From: CAWULT01 sp963923455
GTDB lineage: Bacteria; Acidobacteriota; Vicinamibacteria; Vicinamibacterales; UBA2999
Assembly: GCA_963923455.1 (NCBI GenBank)
Contig: CAWULT010000157.1
Span: 1-9,367 of the forward strand
DNA: 9,367 bases
Direction of reading: 5' to 3'
Shown: one piece after another, positions 1-7,163 of the stretch
How the letters are laid out: the number at the start of each line of letters is the position of its first letter
Position numbering within the stretch: position 1 is the stretch's first letter
The notes under the pieces: model-generated
What the model saw: only the letters and a program-made list of their open reading frames with translations
Told to the model about the DNA's origin: nothing
The model's database searches: none
Translations under genes and position numbers: made by a program

Positions 1-994
1 AGATGAACGAGTGTTCCGGGCCAACCAGGCGGATCGTCTCCAGATAGAGCTTCACCACCTCCGGCCGCGCATTCGGGTTGCCGAACTGCGACGTGAACTC
101 CGCGTAGATCTCGGGACCCATCTCCACGGTCTCCTTGATCTCCTTCGGCTCCATCTCGACGATGTCGAGCAGGGGGTGCGTGATGATGACGTGCTTCACG
201 CCCGCGCGGACGGCCTCCTTGACCATCAGCTTCACTTCGGGCGGCGAGTTGTGGCCCGTCGCGAGGATGAGGTCACCGTTGCTGTCGCGCGTCTTGGTCT
301 TGGCGATCACCTGGATCGCCTGCTTGACCTCCGGCAACAGTTCGCCGCCGTCCGGGCACGGCTTCGGATAGTTGATCCAGAACGGCAGTCCGTGGCACTC
401 GGCAACCGCCACGTAGGCCCACGGCTTGCGCGGCAGCCGGTGGATGCTGTTCTCCGAGTCCCAGCTCGGCATCCACACGATGCGGCCCCACCCGCCCTTC
501 ATCTCGGCCATGTGCGTGACCGCCCACGGGTTGACCTTCGTACCCGTCGTGAGATTCGAGCCCATCCCGCCGAAGATCTCGAAGTCGGGATGCAGCTTCC
601 GCATGTAGTAGGCCAAGCCGGCGGTCTGGTCGAGGTGGCCCTTGATGACGAACCCTCGCATGCCGGAGGCCTTGGCGCGCGTGTAGAGGTCGAGCGCATC
701 GATCGACCGGGCCGCCTGGCCGTAGCTCGGGCCGAAGCTGTCCGGATCCTGATGCGCGTGCATGTCGATGGCGCCCTTGAGGGCTGGGTCGTTGGGGACG
801 GGGTCGTTGAGCGAGAAGGTCGCCCGCCCGGGTCCCGCCGGACCGGCGCCCCGCCCGCGTGCCCCCTCGCCTGGCTCCGCGCCTCGCTGCTGTGCCGCAC
901 CGCTCTGGCCCATGCCGAGCGCCACGGCCAGCCCCACCGCACAGGCGCACACGGCCAGGTGTCGTGCCCGGCCGGCTGATGTCGTGCTCTTCAT
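1..994 (-). CDS. DUF6282 family metal-dependent hydrolase-like protein, exported, C-terminus cut by window edge
   Basis: 331 residues are visible before the left edge; the family pattern suggests several tens are missing. Residues 1-35 look like a signal peptide (hydrophobic stretch about 13-30, ending GAAQ). A Gly/Arg/Ala/Pro-rich linker follows at about 36-58, then the globular domain. Seen motifs are D-M-H-A-H (His79, His81), GMRGFVIKGH (Lys118, His120), W-M-P at 174-176, ATGHNSP (His248) and ITHP (His273). This order (HxH, K-x-H, WMP, TGH, THP) is the pattern I know from DUF6282 proteins, which resemble TIM-barrel amidohydrolases and probably bind metal; no substrate is established. The ATG at 994 is fixed by AAGAGGA six bases upstream, placed directly after the TonB-receptor stop codon. 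The two genes are 13 bp apart and probably translationally coupled. A periplasmic location is inferred from the signal peptide. The family call is from memory of its motifs. Confidence 0.88.
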   Translation of the reverse strand, partial: MKSTTSAGRARHLAVCACAVGLAVALGMGQSGAAQQRGAEPGEGARGRGAGPAGPGRATFSLNDPVPNDPALKGAIDMHAHQDPDSFGPSYGQAARSIDALDLYTRAKASGMRGFVIKGHLDQTAGLAYYMRKLHPDFEIFGGMGSNLTTGTKVNPWAVTHMAEMKGGWGRIVWMPSWDSENSIHRLPRKPWAYVAVAECHGLPFWINYPKPCPDGGELLPEVKQAIQVIAKTKTRDSNGDLILATGHNSPPEVKLMVKEAVRAGVKHVIITHPLLDIVEMEPKEIKETVEMGPEIYAEFTSQFGNPNARPEVVKLYLETIRLVGPEHSFI

Positions 995-1000
995 ACTGAG

Positions 1001-1007
1001 TCCTCTT
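1001..1007 (-). promoter_or_regulatory. Ribosome binding site of the DUF6282 gene
   Basis: AAGAGGA on the minus strand starts one base after the TAG of the upstream TonB-dependent receptor and ends six bases before the ATG at 994. The tight placement supports that start and suggests that ribosomes finishing the receptor re-initiate here. No promoter-like sequence fits in the 13-bp gap. Confidence 0.75.
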
Positions 1008-4000
1008 CTAGAAGTCGATCTGCGCGCTGAACTTCACGAGCCGGCCGTCCAGTACCTGCGTCGGCTGCCCCCACCTTGCATTGTAGGTCCCGAACAGGGT
1101 GACCGGCGTATTGACGTTGAACAAGTTGTAGGCGTCCACGTTGGCCTGGAGACGGGTGGTGCCGAACCGGAAGATCTTGGTCGCGCGGAGGTCGACCTGG
1201 TTGATGCGCGGACCGTAGAGCGAGTACGGCTTGGCGAGGGGAATCGTGACCGACGCCGCCCCACCCGACAGCGGGCGCCCCAGCGAGGGCTGAATCACCG
1301 CCGAGGTGAACGCCAGATTGGCCGTGTAGTTCGCGCCCGGGTTGCTCTGCGCGACCGCCGCCAGCTGCACGCCGTACGGAAGCGTGTAGGAGCCATTGAC
1401 CTTGATCCGGCTCTGATACGGGACGTCCACCTTGCAGTTGAACTGCTGCTGCGGGGAGTCGATGACGTAGCAGCTGTCGGTGCTGGCCGACGCGTTTCCG
1501 CCGGCCGCCGTACCCAGCTGCACGGCGTTGCCGATGTTCCAGCCGCCGCCGAGCGTCGCTTTCTCCCGGACACGCAGCTGGAAGTTCACGTCCACACCGT
1601 TGTAGATCTCACGCTGGTTGCCATAGTTCTTGGCCAGCGTGACCAGGTTGTCGATCTGGCCGACCTTGTTGGGGTTGAGGTCGTACAGGCCGCACAACTG
1701 CTGTCCACTCAGCGGCAGTTGCGCATTGGTGGGCACCGTGACGCAGTAGGGGCTGAAGTCCGCCGGCGTGACGGCCTGGTTGTCGACCACCATGAAGTTC
1801 CCATACCAGGTGCGGTAGTAGCCCGCGTTGACCACGAGGTTGGACGTGATCTCGCGATCGACGGTGACCGACGTCTGCCAGTTGTAGGGCCGCTTGCCCC
1901 AGCCGGTCACCCAGTTCGGGTCTGGGCGGTAGCTGGGCACGTTCGTGCCGAAGTTCTGGTTCAGCATGGCGCCGCACTCACCGTTCGCCGTCTTGAGCGT
2001 CAGGTCGCAGTCGGGCAGGAAGTTCCCGTTCGCGTCGGTCCAGGCACGGCCCGTGCTGCCGAGCGAGTTGCCAGGGCCGAACGGATCGAACAGGTTCGCG
2101 ATGCCCGTGGTCGCCGACGACACGTACCGGTTGAGGCCGAACTTGATAGCGGTCTTCGCGTCGCCCTTCGGATCCCACACGATGCCGAAGCGCGGGTTCA
2201 GGTCCTTCCAGTTCGGCACGTTCTTGATCGCCGGAAAGGACTGCTGCGGCACGAGCGCTCCTGCCGACACCGACGAGGCGGCGACCGATTCGCGCAGCCA
2301 GTCGAAGCGCAGGCCCGCGCTGACGGTGACGCGACTCACCCGCCACTGATCCTGCACGTAGAGCCCGAGGTCGGGATTGAGCTGATCCACCTGACGGTTC
2401 GGCGACACGAACTGCGTGAGGCTGGTCGGACGCCCGTTCAGGAAGGTGTAGGTCACGGGCAGGCCATTCACCTGCTGCGGCGCCCGCACGTTGTAGGCGC
2501 GCTGCCCGCCGCCCAGACCGTACATCCAGAAGGCGCCGGTCTTGATGCTGTGGGCGCCCTTGATCAGCGACACGTTGACGCGACCGTTCGACTGGTGCGA
2601 CAGGCTCAACCCGCGGCCGACGCCGACGCCGTTGTAGGTGTAGCCCAGGCCCACGTCGTTGATCGAGACGTTGGTGACCAGCTGGCCACCACACCCCTCG
2701 TAGTCGCTCAGGTCCATCTTCTCGCCGAAGCTCTGGAAGTTGAACTTGCTCACCGTCACGCCCGCGTCGAACAGCAGGTTCGACGAGTGGGGCCGGCTCC
2801 ACGCGCCCTGCGTGACCTGGTGGCGCTGGCAGTAGCCCTGGTTCGCCTCGTTCTTGATCGTGCCCGTCTCGAGCTGGCCGGTGAGCTGGTCCTGGAAGTT
2901 GCGCTGCCGGTCGTACGAGAACGTGAACTTGTCCTTCGCCGAGGCCTGGAACGTGAGGCGTCCGCCAATGGCCTTGTCCGTCTCCTCGGGCTCGATGGGA
3001 CGGTTCAGGTCCGGCGTGTAGACGAAGTCGTTGGTGTTCGAGTCGGCATAGAGGTTGGCGACGTGCGTCGTCGTGCCCCAACGACGGCCCGCCACGAAGA
3101 ACCACACCCGGTCGGTCACGATCGGCCCGCCCACGGCGCCGTTGACGTCGTACACCTTCTTCACGCTGTTGACCGACGTGAGCCCCTGGCTCCGCAGCCC
3201 GTCGTCCAGGTTGTCGCTCTGCAGGCCATCGTTCGTGCCGGCGAGGAAGACCGAGCCGGACACGCGGTTCGCGCCGCTCTTCGGAATGCTGTTGACCTGT
3301 GCGCCACCGAGCGAATACTGCGCCGAACCCATGGTGCCCAGGTCGACGACGACTTCGTCGACGGCCAGCGGGTTGATGTAGTAGCCGCGGCCCGTCCCTT
3401 CGAGCGTGCCCTGGAAGATCGGCGCCGGGCTGGTGGGCGACGACGGCGTCGTCGCGTTCGGCGCACCGACGCCGGGCGTGAGCGCGTTGTAGCGCATGCC
3501 GTCCTGCAGCAGCCGCGAGTCGAAGGTCTTGCCGCCGTGCACCGAGATGCGGACCGAGCGCTCGCCCTTGCTGCCGCCCACGTCCTGCGCGTTCGGCGGC
3601 TCGACGACGGCCGGGATGAGAGCCGCGATGCCGAGCACGCTCTTCGCGGTGGGCACCGTGTCGAGCTGTTCACGCGACACCGTGCGCTGCTGGGTGGCCG
3701 ACTGTACGTCGACGAGCGGCGCGGCGCCCGTGACCGTAATGGTCTCCTGGAGCTGGCTGACCGTCAGCTCGACGTCCACCGTCGCGGTGAAGTTCGTCCG
3801 CAGTTCCAGGCCCTCGCGCTTCAGCGTCGAGAACCCGGCCAGCGAGAACGTCACGGTGTAGGCGCCCGGCCGCAGTTCCGGCAGCCGGTACTGACCGCGC
3901 TCATCCGTGACGGTCGTCCGAACCTTCTCGATGAGGGCGGGGCTGGCCGCCTCGACGGTAACGCCGGGCAGCACGCCGCCCGAGGAGTCGCGGACCACAC

Positions 4001-4100
4001 CGGCAATGGTCGCCGTGCTGGCGCCCTGCGCGAACACGGACGCGGGAAGCAGACTGAGAACGACGACGAGACATGCGCGACCGAAACGTGCCAGGACCAC
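1008..4100 (-). CDS. TonB-dependent receptor, Oar-like, with N-terminal carboxypeptidase-regulatory domain
   Basis: A 1030-residue outer-membrane protein predicted to import a substrate with TonB energy. Residues 1-25 are a signal peptide (Arg at 5 and 8, hydrophobic 9-18, ending ASVFAQ). Residues about 29-112 match a CarboxypepD_reg-like beta-sandwich (IAGVVRDSSGGVLPGV, later LRPGAYTVTFSLAGF). A TonB-box-like ETITVTG lies at 119-125, then the plug and a long beta-barrel. The chain ends in Phe after alternating hydrophobic residues (VKFSAQIDF), the usual barrel-assembly signal. The length is normal for Oar-like receptors. I chose the GTG at 4100, not the in-frame TTG at 4124, because AAGGAGG sits five bases before it and the product then begins directly with the signal peptide. 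The gene has its own promoter region, shared in design with the double-cupin gene, and is followed closely by the DUF6282 gene. The substrate is unknown; the sandwich-plus-barrel form suits large or complex ligands but does not identify one. Confidence 0.95.
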   Translation of the reverse strand: MVLARFGRACLVVVLSLLPASVFAQGASTATIAGVVRDSSGGVLPGVTVEAASPALIEKVRTTVTDERGQYRLPELRPGAYTVTFSLAGFSTLKREGLELRTNFTATVDVELTVSQLQETITVTGAAPLVDVQSATQQRTVSREQLDTVPTAKSVLGIAALIPAVVEPPNAQDVGGSKGERSVRISVHGGKTFDSRLLQDGMRYNALTPGVGAPNATTPSSPTSPAPIFQGTLEGTGRGYYINPLAVDEVVVDLGTMGSAQYSLGGAQVNSIPKSGANRVSGSVFLAGTNDGLQSDNLDDGLRSQGLTSVNSVKKVYDVNGAVGGPIVTDRVWFFVAGRRWGTTTHVANLYADSNTNDFVYTPDLNRPIEPEETDKAIGGRLTFQASAKDKFTFSYDRQRNFQDQLTGQLETGTIKNEANQGYCQRHQVTQGAWSRPHSSNLLFDAGVTVSKFNFQSFGEKMDLSDYEGCGGQLVTNVSINDVGLGYTYNGVGVGRGLSLSHQSNGRVNVSLIKGAHSIKTGAFWMYGLGGGQRAYNVRAPQQVNGLPVTYTFLNGRPTSLTQFVSPNRQVDQLNPDLGLYVQDQWRVSRVTVSAGLRFDWLRESVAASSVSAGALVPQQSFPAIKNVPNWKDLNPRFGIVWDPKGDAKTAIKFGLNRYVSSATTGIANLFDPFGPGNSLGSTGRAWTDANGNFLPDCDLTLKTANGECGAMLNQNFGTNVPSYRPDPNWVTGWGKRPYNWQTSVTVDREITSNLVVNAGYYRTWYGNFMVVDNQAVTPADFSPYCVTVPTNAQLPLSGQQLCGLYDLNPNKVGQIDNLVTLAKNYGNQREIYNGVDVNFQLRVREKATLGGGWNIGNAVQLGTAAGGNASASTDSCYVIDSPQQQFNCKVDVPYQSRIKVNGSYTLPYGVQLAAVAQSNPGANYTANLAFTSAVIQPSLGRPLSGGAASVTIPLAKPYSLYGPRINQVDLRATKIFRFGTTRLQANVDAYNLFNVNTPVTLFGTYNARWGQPTQVLDGRLVKFSAQIDF

Positions 4101-4103
4101 TAG

Positions 4104-4112
4104 TCCCTCCTT
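4104..4112 (-). promoter_or_regulatory. Strong ribosome binding site that sets the GTG start of the TonB-dependent receptor
   Basis: AAGGAGGGA on the minus strand contains the full AAGGAGG core, five bases from the GTG at 4100. With the in-frame TTG at 4124 as start, this site would lie inside the coding region and eight extra residues would precede the signal peptide. Confidence 0.85.
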
Positions 4113-4191
4113 GGTGATGCCCAACGGTGCCGTGCCGTGTGCAGGAGGCGCGCGCCGAGGGTGGGGTGCCCTGCGATCGCGGCCGCGCGGG

Positions 4192-4245
4192 ATTATGGGA
4201 AGCGCGCGGACCGCGAAGCAAAGCAGGAATTGTCATCAATTGTCA
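4192..4245 (-). promoter_or_regulatory. Predicted promoter and operator of the TonB-receptor/DUF6282 unit
   Basis: On the minus strand, TGACAATTGATGACAA (4245-4230) is followed by 32 bp and then CATAAT (4197-4192), a good -10 candidate about 90 bases before the GTG. The 16-mer is a tandem repeat of TGACAA with a 10-bp period, about one helical turn. No good -35 hexamer sits 16-18 bp before the -10, which fits an activator-dependent promoter. An identical 16-mer with identical 32-bp spacing precedes the double-cupin gene. The repeats recall Pho-box-type sites, which have an 11-bp period, but that is only a resemblance. Confidence 0.6.
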
Positions 4246-4268
4246 GCGCCGCCTGGGGCGGGCGGCGC
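4246..4268 (-). terminator. GC-rich hairpin after the single-domain cupin gene, possible terminator
   Basis: A perfect 8-bp stem (GCGCCGCC at 4246-4253 with GGCGGCGC at 4261-4268) has a 7-base loop. It begins 20 bases after the cupin stop codon in the direction of transcription. No T-run follows; the shared 16-bp operator abuts it directly. It may act as a weak or factor-assisted terminator that separates the two units, or as part of the regulator's target. In such GC-rich DNA an 8-bp stem alone is modest evidence. Confidence 0.4.
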
Positions 4269-4288
4269 CGACGGTGGGGACGGGCGCG

Positions 4289-4855
4289 CTACTTCTTCAA
4301 CAGCGGGTGCACGTAGCCGGCAGGCAGCACGTGATCCGGGTCGGGCCGCACCGACACGTAGTCCACGTGGTCGGCGACGTCGGCAAAGCCGTGATAGACG
4401 CCGGGCGGGATGATCACGATGTCGCCGGGGCCGACGGTGCGCCTCTGCGCGGCCTGCCGGAACGTGCCCTGATTGCTGGCCCCCACCGCCACCTTCACGA
4501 TCTCGCCGTCCGCCGGGAGTGGCTTCGGGTTGTCCACCGTCCCGCCCGTCAGCAGGGTTCCCGAGCCCGAGATGATGTAGTAGACCTCGGTGACGTGCTC
4601 GTGGTTGATGGCACCGACCGGCGCGCCCGGCGTCGTCTTGCCACGGTGCAGCACGCCGACGCTGACGTTGTACTTGCCCATGTCCACGACCTTCATCTGC
4701 CGGTCCCCGCCCCCGGTCGGCGCGTTCAGCACGGCCTGCACTTCGGCGGCGGTGATGTCGGTGGCGACCTTCGGCGGCTGCCCGCCCTGCGCGAAGGCGC
4801 CGGCCTGCGACAGCGTGAGCAGGGCGCCGGCGGTGACGATGACGATGCGATTCAT
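4289..4855 (-). CDS. Exported single-domain cupin protein
   Basis: 188 residues. Residues 1-23 form a signal peptide (MNRIVIVTAGALLTLSQAGAFAQ). The remainder is one cupin barrel: a GKYNV strand at 60-64, first cupin motif with His85, His87 and Glu90 followed by a GSGTLLTGG turn (about 97-105), and second motif PGDIVIIPPGVYHGF (143-157) with His155. Cupins usually bind one divalent metal through such residues; this one could be an enzyme or a binding protein, and the sequence does not say which. The same strand and turn motifs occur in both halves of the double-cupin protein encoded upstream, so they are probably paralogues. The ATG at 4855 has GAGGG seven bases upstream and lies 28 bp after the propeller gene, as expected in one operon. 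The product is predicted to act in the periplasm. Confidence 0.92.
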   Translation of the reverse strand: MNRIVIVTAGALLTLSQAGAFAQGGQPPKVATDITAAEVQAVLNAPTGGGDRQMKVVDMGKYNVSVGVLHRGKTTPGAPVGAINHEHVTEVYYIISGSGTLLTGGTVDNPKPLPADGEIVKVAVGASNQGTFRQAAQRRTVGPGDIVIIPPGVYHGFADVADHVDYVSVRPDPDHVLPAGYVHPLLKK

Positions 4856-4883
4856 GATGTGGCCCTCGTTGGTGGTGCGGTGA

Positions 4884-7073
4884 TCACGGCTTCACGAACT
4901 TCTGCAGGCAGCCCCCGGACGGGCTCGCCTCGCAGCCGGCCGTCAGGCCGCCGAAGATGTTGCCCATCTCGTCCGCCGCCAGCCCCTCCGGGCGCGTGCC
5001 GGGAATGAACGCGCGCAGGGAGCCGTCCCTGGCGCTCCCGATCCGGATGCCGTTCTGCCCGCCGGGATTGCGAACCGCGTTGCCGCCACCCTCCGGGGCA
5101 TCGGCCGGGCCGCCGATCGGGTAGGTCGACTCGGAGTCGGACACGACCAGCGTGTCGTCCTTGAGAATCCAGATCCCGCTGGGCCGGCCGAACTGCCGCC
5201 ACTCGGCGACGAACTTCATGTCCTTGTCGAAGACCTGGATGCGGTTGTTGGAACGGTCGGCGACGAAGAGCCGCCCCCGCGAGTCGAACGCCAGCCCGTG
5301 CGGGCCCATGAACTCGCCGGGCTTCGAGCCGTGACGGCCGAACTCCTTGATGAACTTGCCGTCGCGCGTGAACCAGACGAGACGGTCGCCGTCCTGCTGC
5401 ATGCCCGTCGGCCGTGGCCAGTGGCCGTCGGCGATCAGGATGTTGCCATCCGGCGTCTCGCGACAGGCGGACGGCTGGAGGAACGTATCCGTGCCGGCCT
5501 TCCCCACACCGGCCTTGCCGAGCGTCAGCAGCAGCTTCCCGTCTGGGCTGTACTTGAAGATCTGGTTGCCGCGAACACCCGCGTCGGGCGAGTTGTTGAA
5601 CGGCCCGCTGTCGGCCGCCCAGAAGTTGCCGTCACGATCGCGGCAGAGGCCGTGCGCCGACGAGAACGTCACATCGAACCGCTGCGTGATGTCGCCGGAC
5701 GCGTCGAGGTGCAGGAGCGCCGGCACCGACCGGTGCTGCAGCCACACGCCGCCGGTACCGTCCGGCACGATCCCGATCGCCGCGCCGGGCTTGATGGTGC
5801 CCAGGTGCGGCCAGTTCGTCAGCATGCGATAGGGGTTCGGCGGGATTGCGTTGGGCGGAAGCGTGTTCGACAACCCCTTGAACACGAACCGCTGCGCGCG
5901 CGCGCCCGGCGCGACCTCGCCCGTGTAGATGTTGCCCTTGGAGTCGATCGCCAGGTGATGCAGGCCCTGGAAGTCCCCCGGCTTCTCGCTCCGCTGCCCG
6001 AACTGGTAGAGGACCTGCAGGCTCTTTCGATCGAGTACCGCGATGTGCGAGTTGCCGTAGTCGGCAACGTAGAGGAACTGCTGCTGCGCGTCGGGCGAGA
6101 ACGCCACGCCGGCCGCCGACTGCGGAGACGGCCCGGCGCGATTGATGAACACCTGGTTGACGTACTTGCCGTCCGGCGTGAACACCTGTACGCGGCGATT
6201 CGGACGGTCGGCCACGTACACGAGCCCGTCGTTGGAGACCTTGACGCCGTGGACCGGACCGCCGAACTGCGGCGAGCCCGTGCCCTCGGTGTCGAGTGCC
6301 GGTGCGGCGCCGCGGCCGCCCGCAGCCGCCCCGCCCGCGTTCGCACCGCCGCGGGCGCCGGCGCCCCCTCCCCGGGGCGCAGCGGGCACGTCGATCGGCA
6401 CGTTGCCGAACGCGCCCCACTGGCGCTTGAACGCGCCCGTGTCGGCGTCGAACACGATCACGCGGCGGTTGCCGTAGCCGTCGGCGACGAAGGCCTCGTT
6501 GGTCTTCGGCCACACGAAGACGTCGGCGGACTGGTGCACGCTCTTCGTGTCGGCGTTGCCCTTGCTCACGCTCCTGCCGCCGATCTGCAGCAGGAACTTG
6601 CCCTTGTTGTCGAACTTCAGGAGCATGTCGTCGTCGAGGTCCCGGAGCGACGGCGCGACCGGCGCGCTGCCACCGATCCACACGTGATCCTTGTAGTCGA
6701 CGGCGATGCCGTGCTCGCTGTCTGGCCAGTCGTACCCCGCCCCGGGCCCACCCCACGCGTTGACGAACTTCCCCGACGCGTCGAACTCGAGCACGGGCGG
6801 CGCGGCCTTGGCCCGCTGGTTCTCCGGAATCGTGTTCGGCCGGTGCAGCATGAAGACGTGATCGCGACGATCGACGGCCACCGACGCAACGTGCCCCACG
6901 ACCCAGTTGTTGGGCAGCCTCGGCCAGGACGGATCCACCTCGAAGACGGGGACCCGCCTCGCGGCCTGGGGCGCCTGCGCCTGGACGCCGCCGTTCGAGA
7001 GCGCCGCCACCGCCGCCAGCACCACGATGCCGGCAGCCACGACGCCCAGACTCCTCCACGGTGATCGATTCAT
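4884..7073 (-). CDS. Exported NHL-repeat protein with two tandem beta-propellers
   Basis: 729 residues. Residues 1-34 are a signal peptide ending AQA. Residues about 38-415 and 418-729 each look like a complete propeller of the six-bladed NHL type, related in fold to peptidyl-hydroxyglycine amidating lyases. Recurrent blade motifs are HGIAVDYKDHVWIGG, VYVADRPNRRVQVF, FLYVADYGNSHIAVLD, HHLAIDSKGNIYTGE and, at about 588-615, HGLAFDSRGRLFVADRSNN. The C-terminal half matches a common secreted NHL family ending in GNIFGG and KFVKP. A Gly/Ala/Arg-rich stretch at about 229-258 interrupts the first propeller, probably as a surface loop. I chose the ATG at 7073, with GAGG seven bases upstream and a direct signal peptide, over a GTG at 7118 that would add an Arg-rich extension. 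The gene lies 90 bp after the double-cupin gene and 28 bp before the single cupin. Lyase activity is not claimed; scaffold or ligand binding is equally possible. Confidence 0.92.
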   Translation of the reverse strand: MNRSPWRSLGVVAAGIVVLAAVAALSNGGVQAQAPQAARRVPVFEVDPSWPRLPNNWVVGHVASVAVDRRDHVFMLHRPNTIPENQRAKAAPPVLEFDASGKFVNAWGGPGAGYDWPDSEHGIAVDYKDHVWIGGSAPVAPSLRDLDDDMLLKFDNKGKFLLQIGGRSVSKGNADTKSVHQSADVFVWPKTNEAFVADGYGNRRVIVFDADTGAFKRQWGAFGNVPIDVPAAPRGGGAGARGGANAGGAAAGGRGAAPALDTEGTGSPQFGGPVHGVKVSNDGLVYVADRPNRRVQVFTPDGKYVNQVFINRAGPSPQSAAGVAFSPDAQQQFLYVADYGNSHIAVLDRKSLQVLYQFGQRSEKPGDFQGLHHLAIDSKGNIYTGEVAPGARAQRFVFKGLSNTLPPNAIPPNPYRMLTNWPHLGTIKPGAAIGIVPDGTGGVWLQHRSVPALLHLDASGDITQRFDVTFSSAHGLCRDRDGNFWAADSGPFNNSPDAGVRGNQIFKYSPDGKLLLTLGKAGVGKAGTDTFLQPSACRETPDGNILIADGHWPRPTGMQQDGDRLVWFTRDGKFIKEFGRHGSKPGEFMGPHGLAFDSRGRLFVADRSNNRIQVFDKDMKFVAEWRQFGRPSGIWILKDDTLVVSDSESTYPIGGPADAPEGGGNAVRNPGGQNGIRIGSARDGSLRAFIPGTRPEGLAADEMGNIFGGLTAGCEASPSGGCLQKFVKP

Positions 7074-7085
7074 GGGCTCGCCTCG

Positions 7086-7108
7086 GCGCGGCCCACGACG
7101 GGCCGCGC
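7086..7108 (-). other. Intercistronic hairpin next to the propeller gene's ribosome binding site
   Basis: A perfect 9-bp stem (GCGCGGCCC at 7086-7094 with GGGCCGCGC at 7100-7108) closes a 5-base loop. In the minus-strand transcript it ends directly before the CGAGGCGAGCCC segment that holds the ribosome binding site of the NHL gene. It could protect the mRNA, tune translation of the propeller, or weaken read-through from the double-cupin gene. There is no T-run, so it is not a classic terminator. Confidence 0.5.
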
Positions 7109-7119
7109 GACATGCCACA

Positions 7120-7139
7120 CACCGGCGGAAGGGCCGGTG
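7120..7139 (-). other. Second intercistronic hairpin between the double-cupin and propeller genes
   Basis: A perfect 7-bp stem (CACCGGC at 7120-7126 with GCCGGTG at 7133-7139) closes a 6-base loop, 24 bases after the double-cupin stop codon. It lies 11 bp from the 9-bp hairpin that follows it in the transcript. The pair fills much of the 90-bp gap. No T-run follows. Confidence 0.45.
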
Positions 7140-7163
7140 CGCGGCTCGGACCCGGCCACTCCG

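Noticed and set aside
11..979. Plus-strand open frame of 322 codons
   Set aside because: It is antisense to the DUF6282 gene and lacks any motif; the minus-strand frame has a start site, signal peptide and metal-site pattern.
762..4103. Plus-strand open frame of 1113 codons
   Set aside because: It is antisense to the clear TonB-dependent receptor, is rich in Arg, Val and Asp as mirror frames in GC-rich DNA are, and shows no recognisable domain or signal.
4101..4124. TTG at 4124 as the start of the TonB-dependent receptor
   Set aside because: The full AAGGAGG lies downstream of it, five bases before the GTG at 4100, and that later start gives a normal signal peptide.
4230..4245. Calling the shared 16-mer a true Pho box
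   Set aside because: The half-sites resemble the CTGTCAT repeats of Pho boxes, but the period is 10 bp and not 11, the distance to the -10 is larger, and no phosphate gene is present. I keep it as an unknown operator.
5298..7064. Plus-strand open frame of 588 codons
   Set aside because: It is antisense to the NHL propeller gene, has the same Arg/Val/Leu-rich mirror composition and no recognisable motif.
7074..7118. GTG at 7118 as the start of the NHL gene
   Set aside because: It lies between two hairpins and adds an Arg-rich extension before the signal peptide; the ATG at 7073 has a well-placed ribosome binding site.
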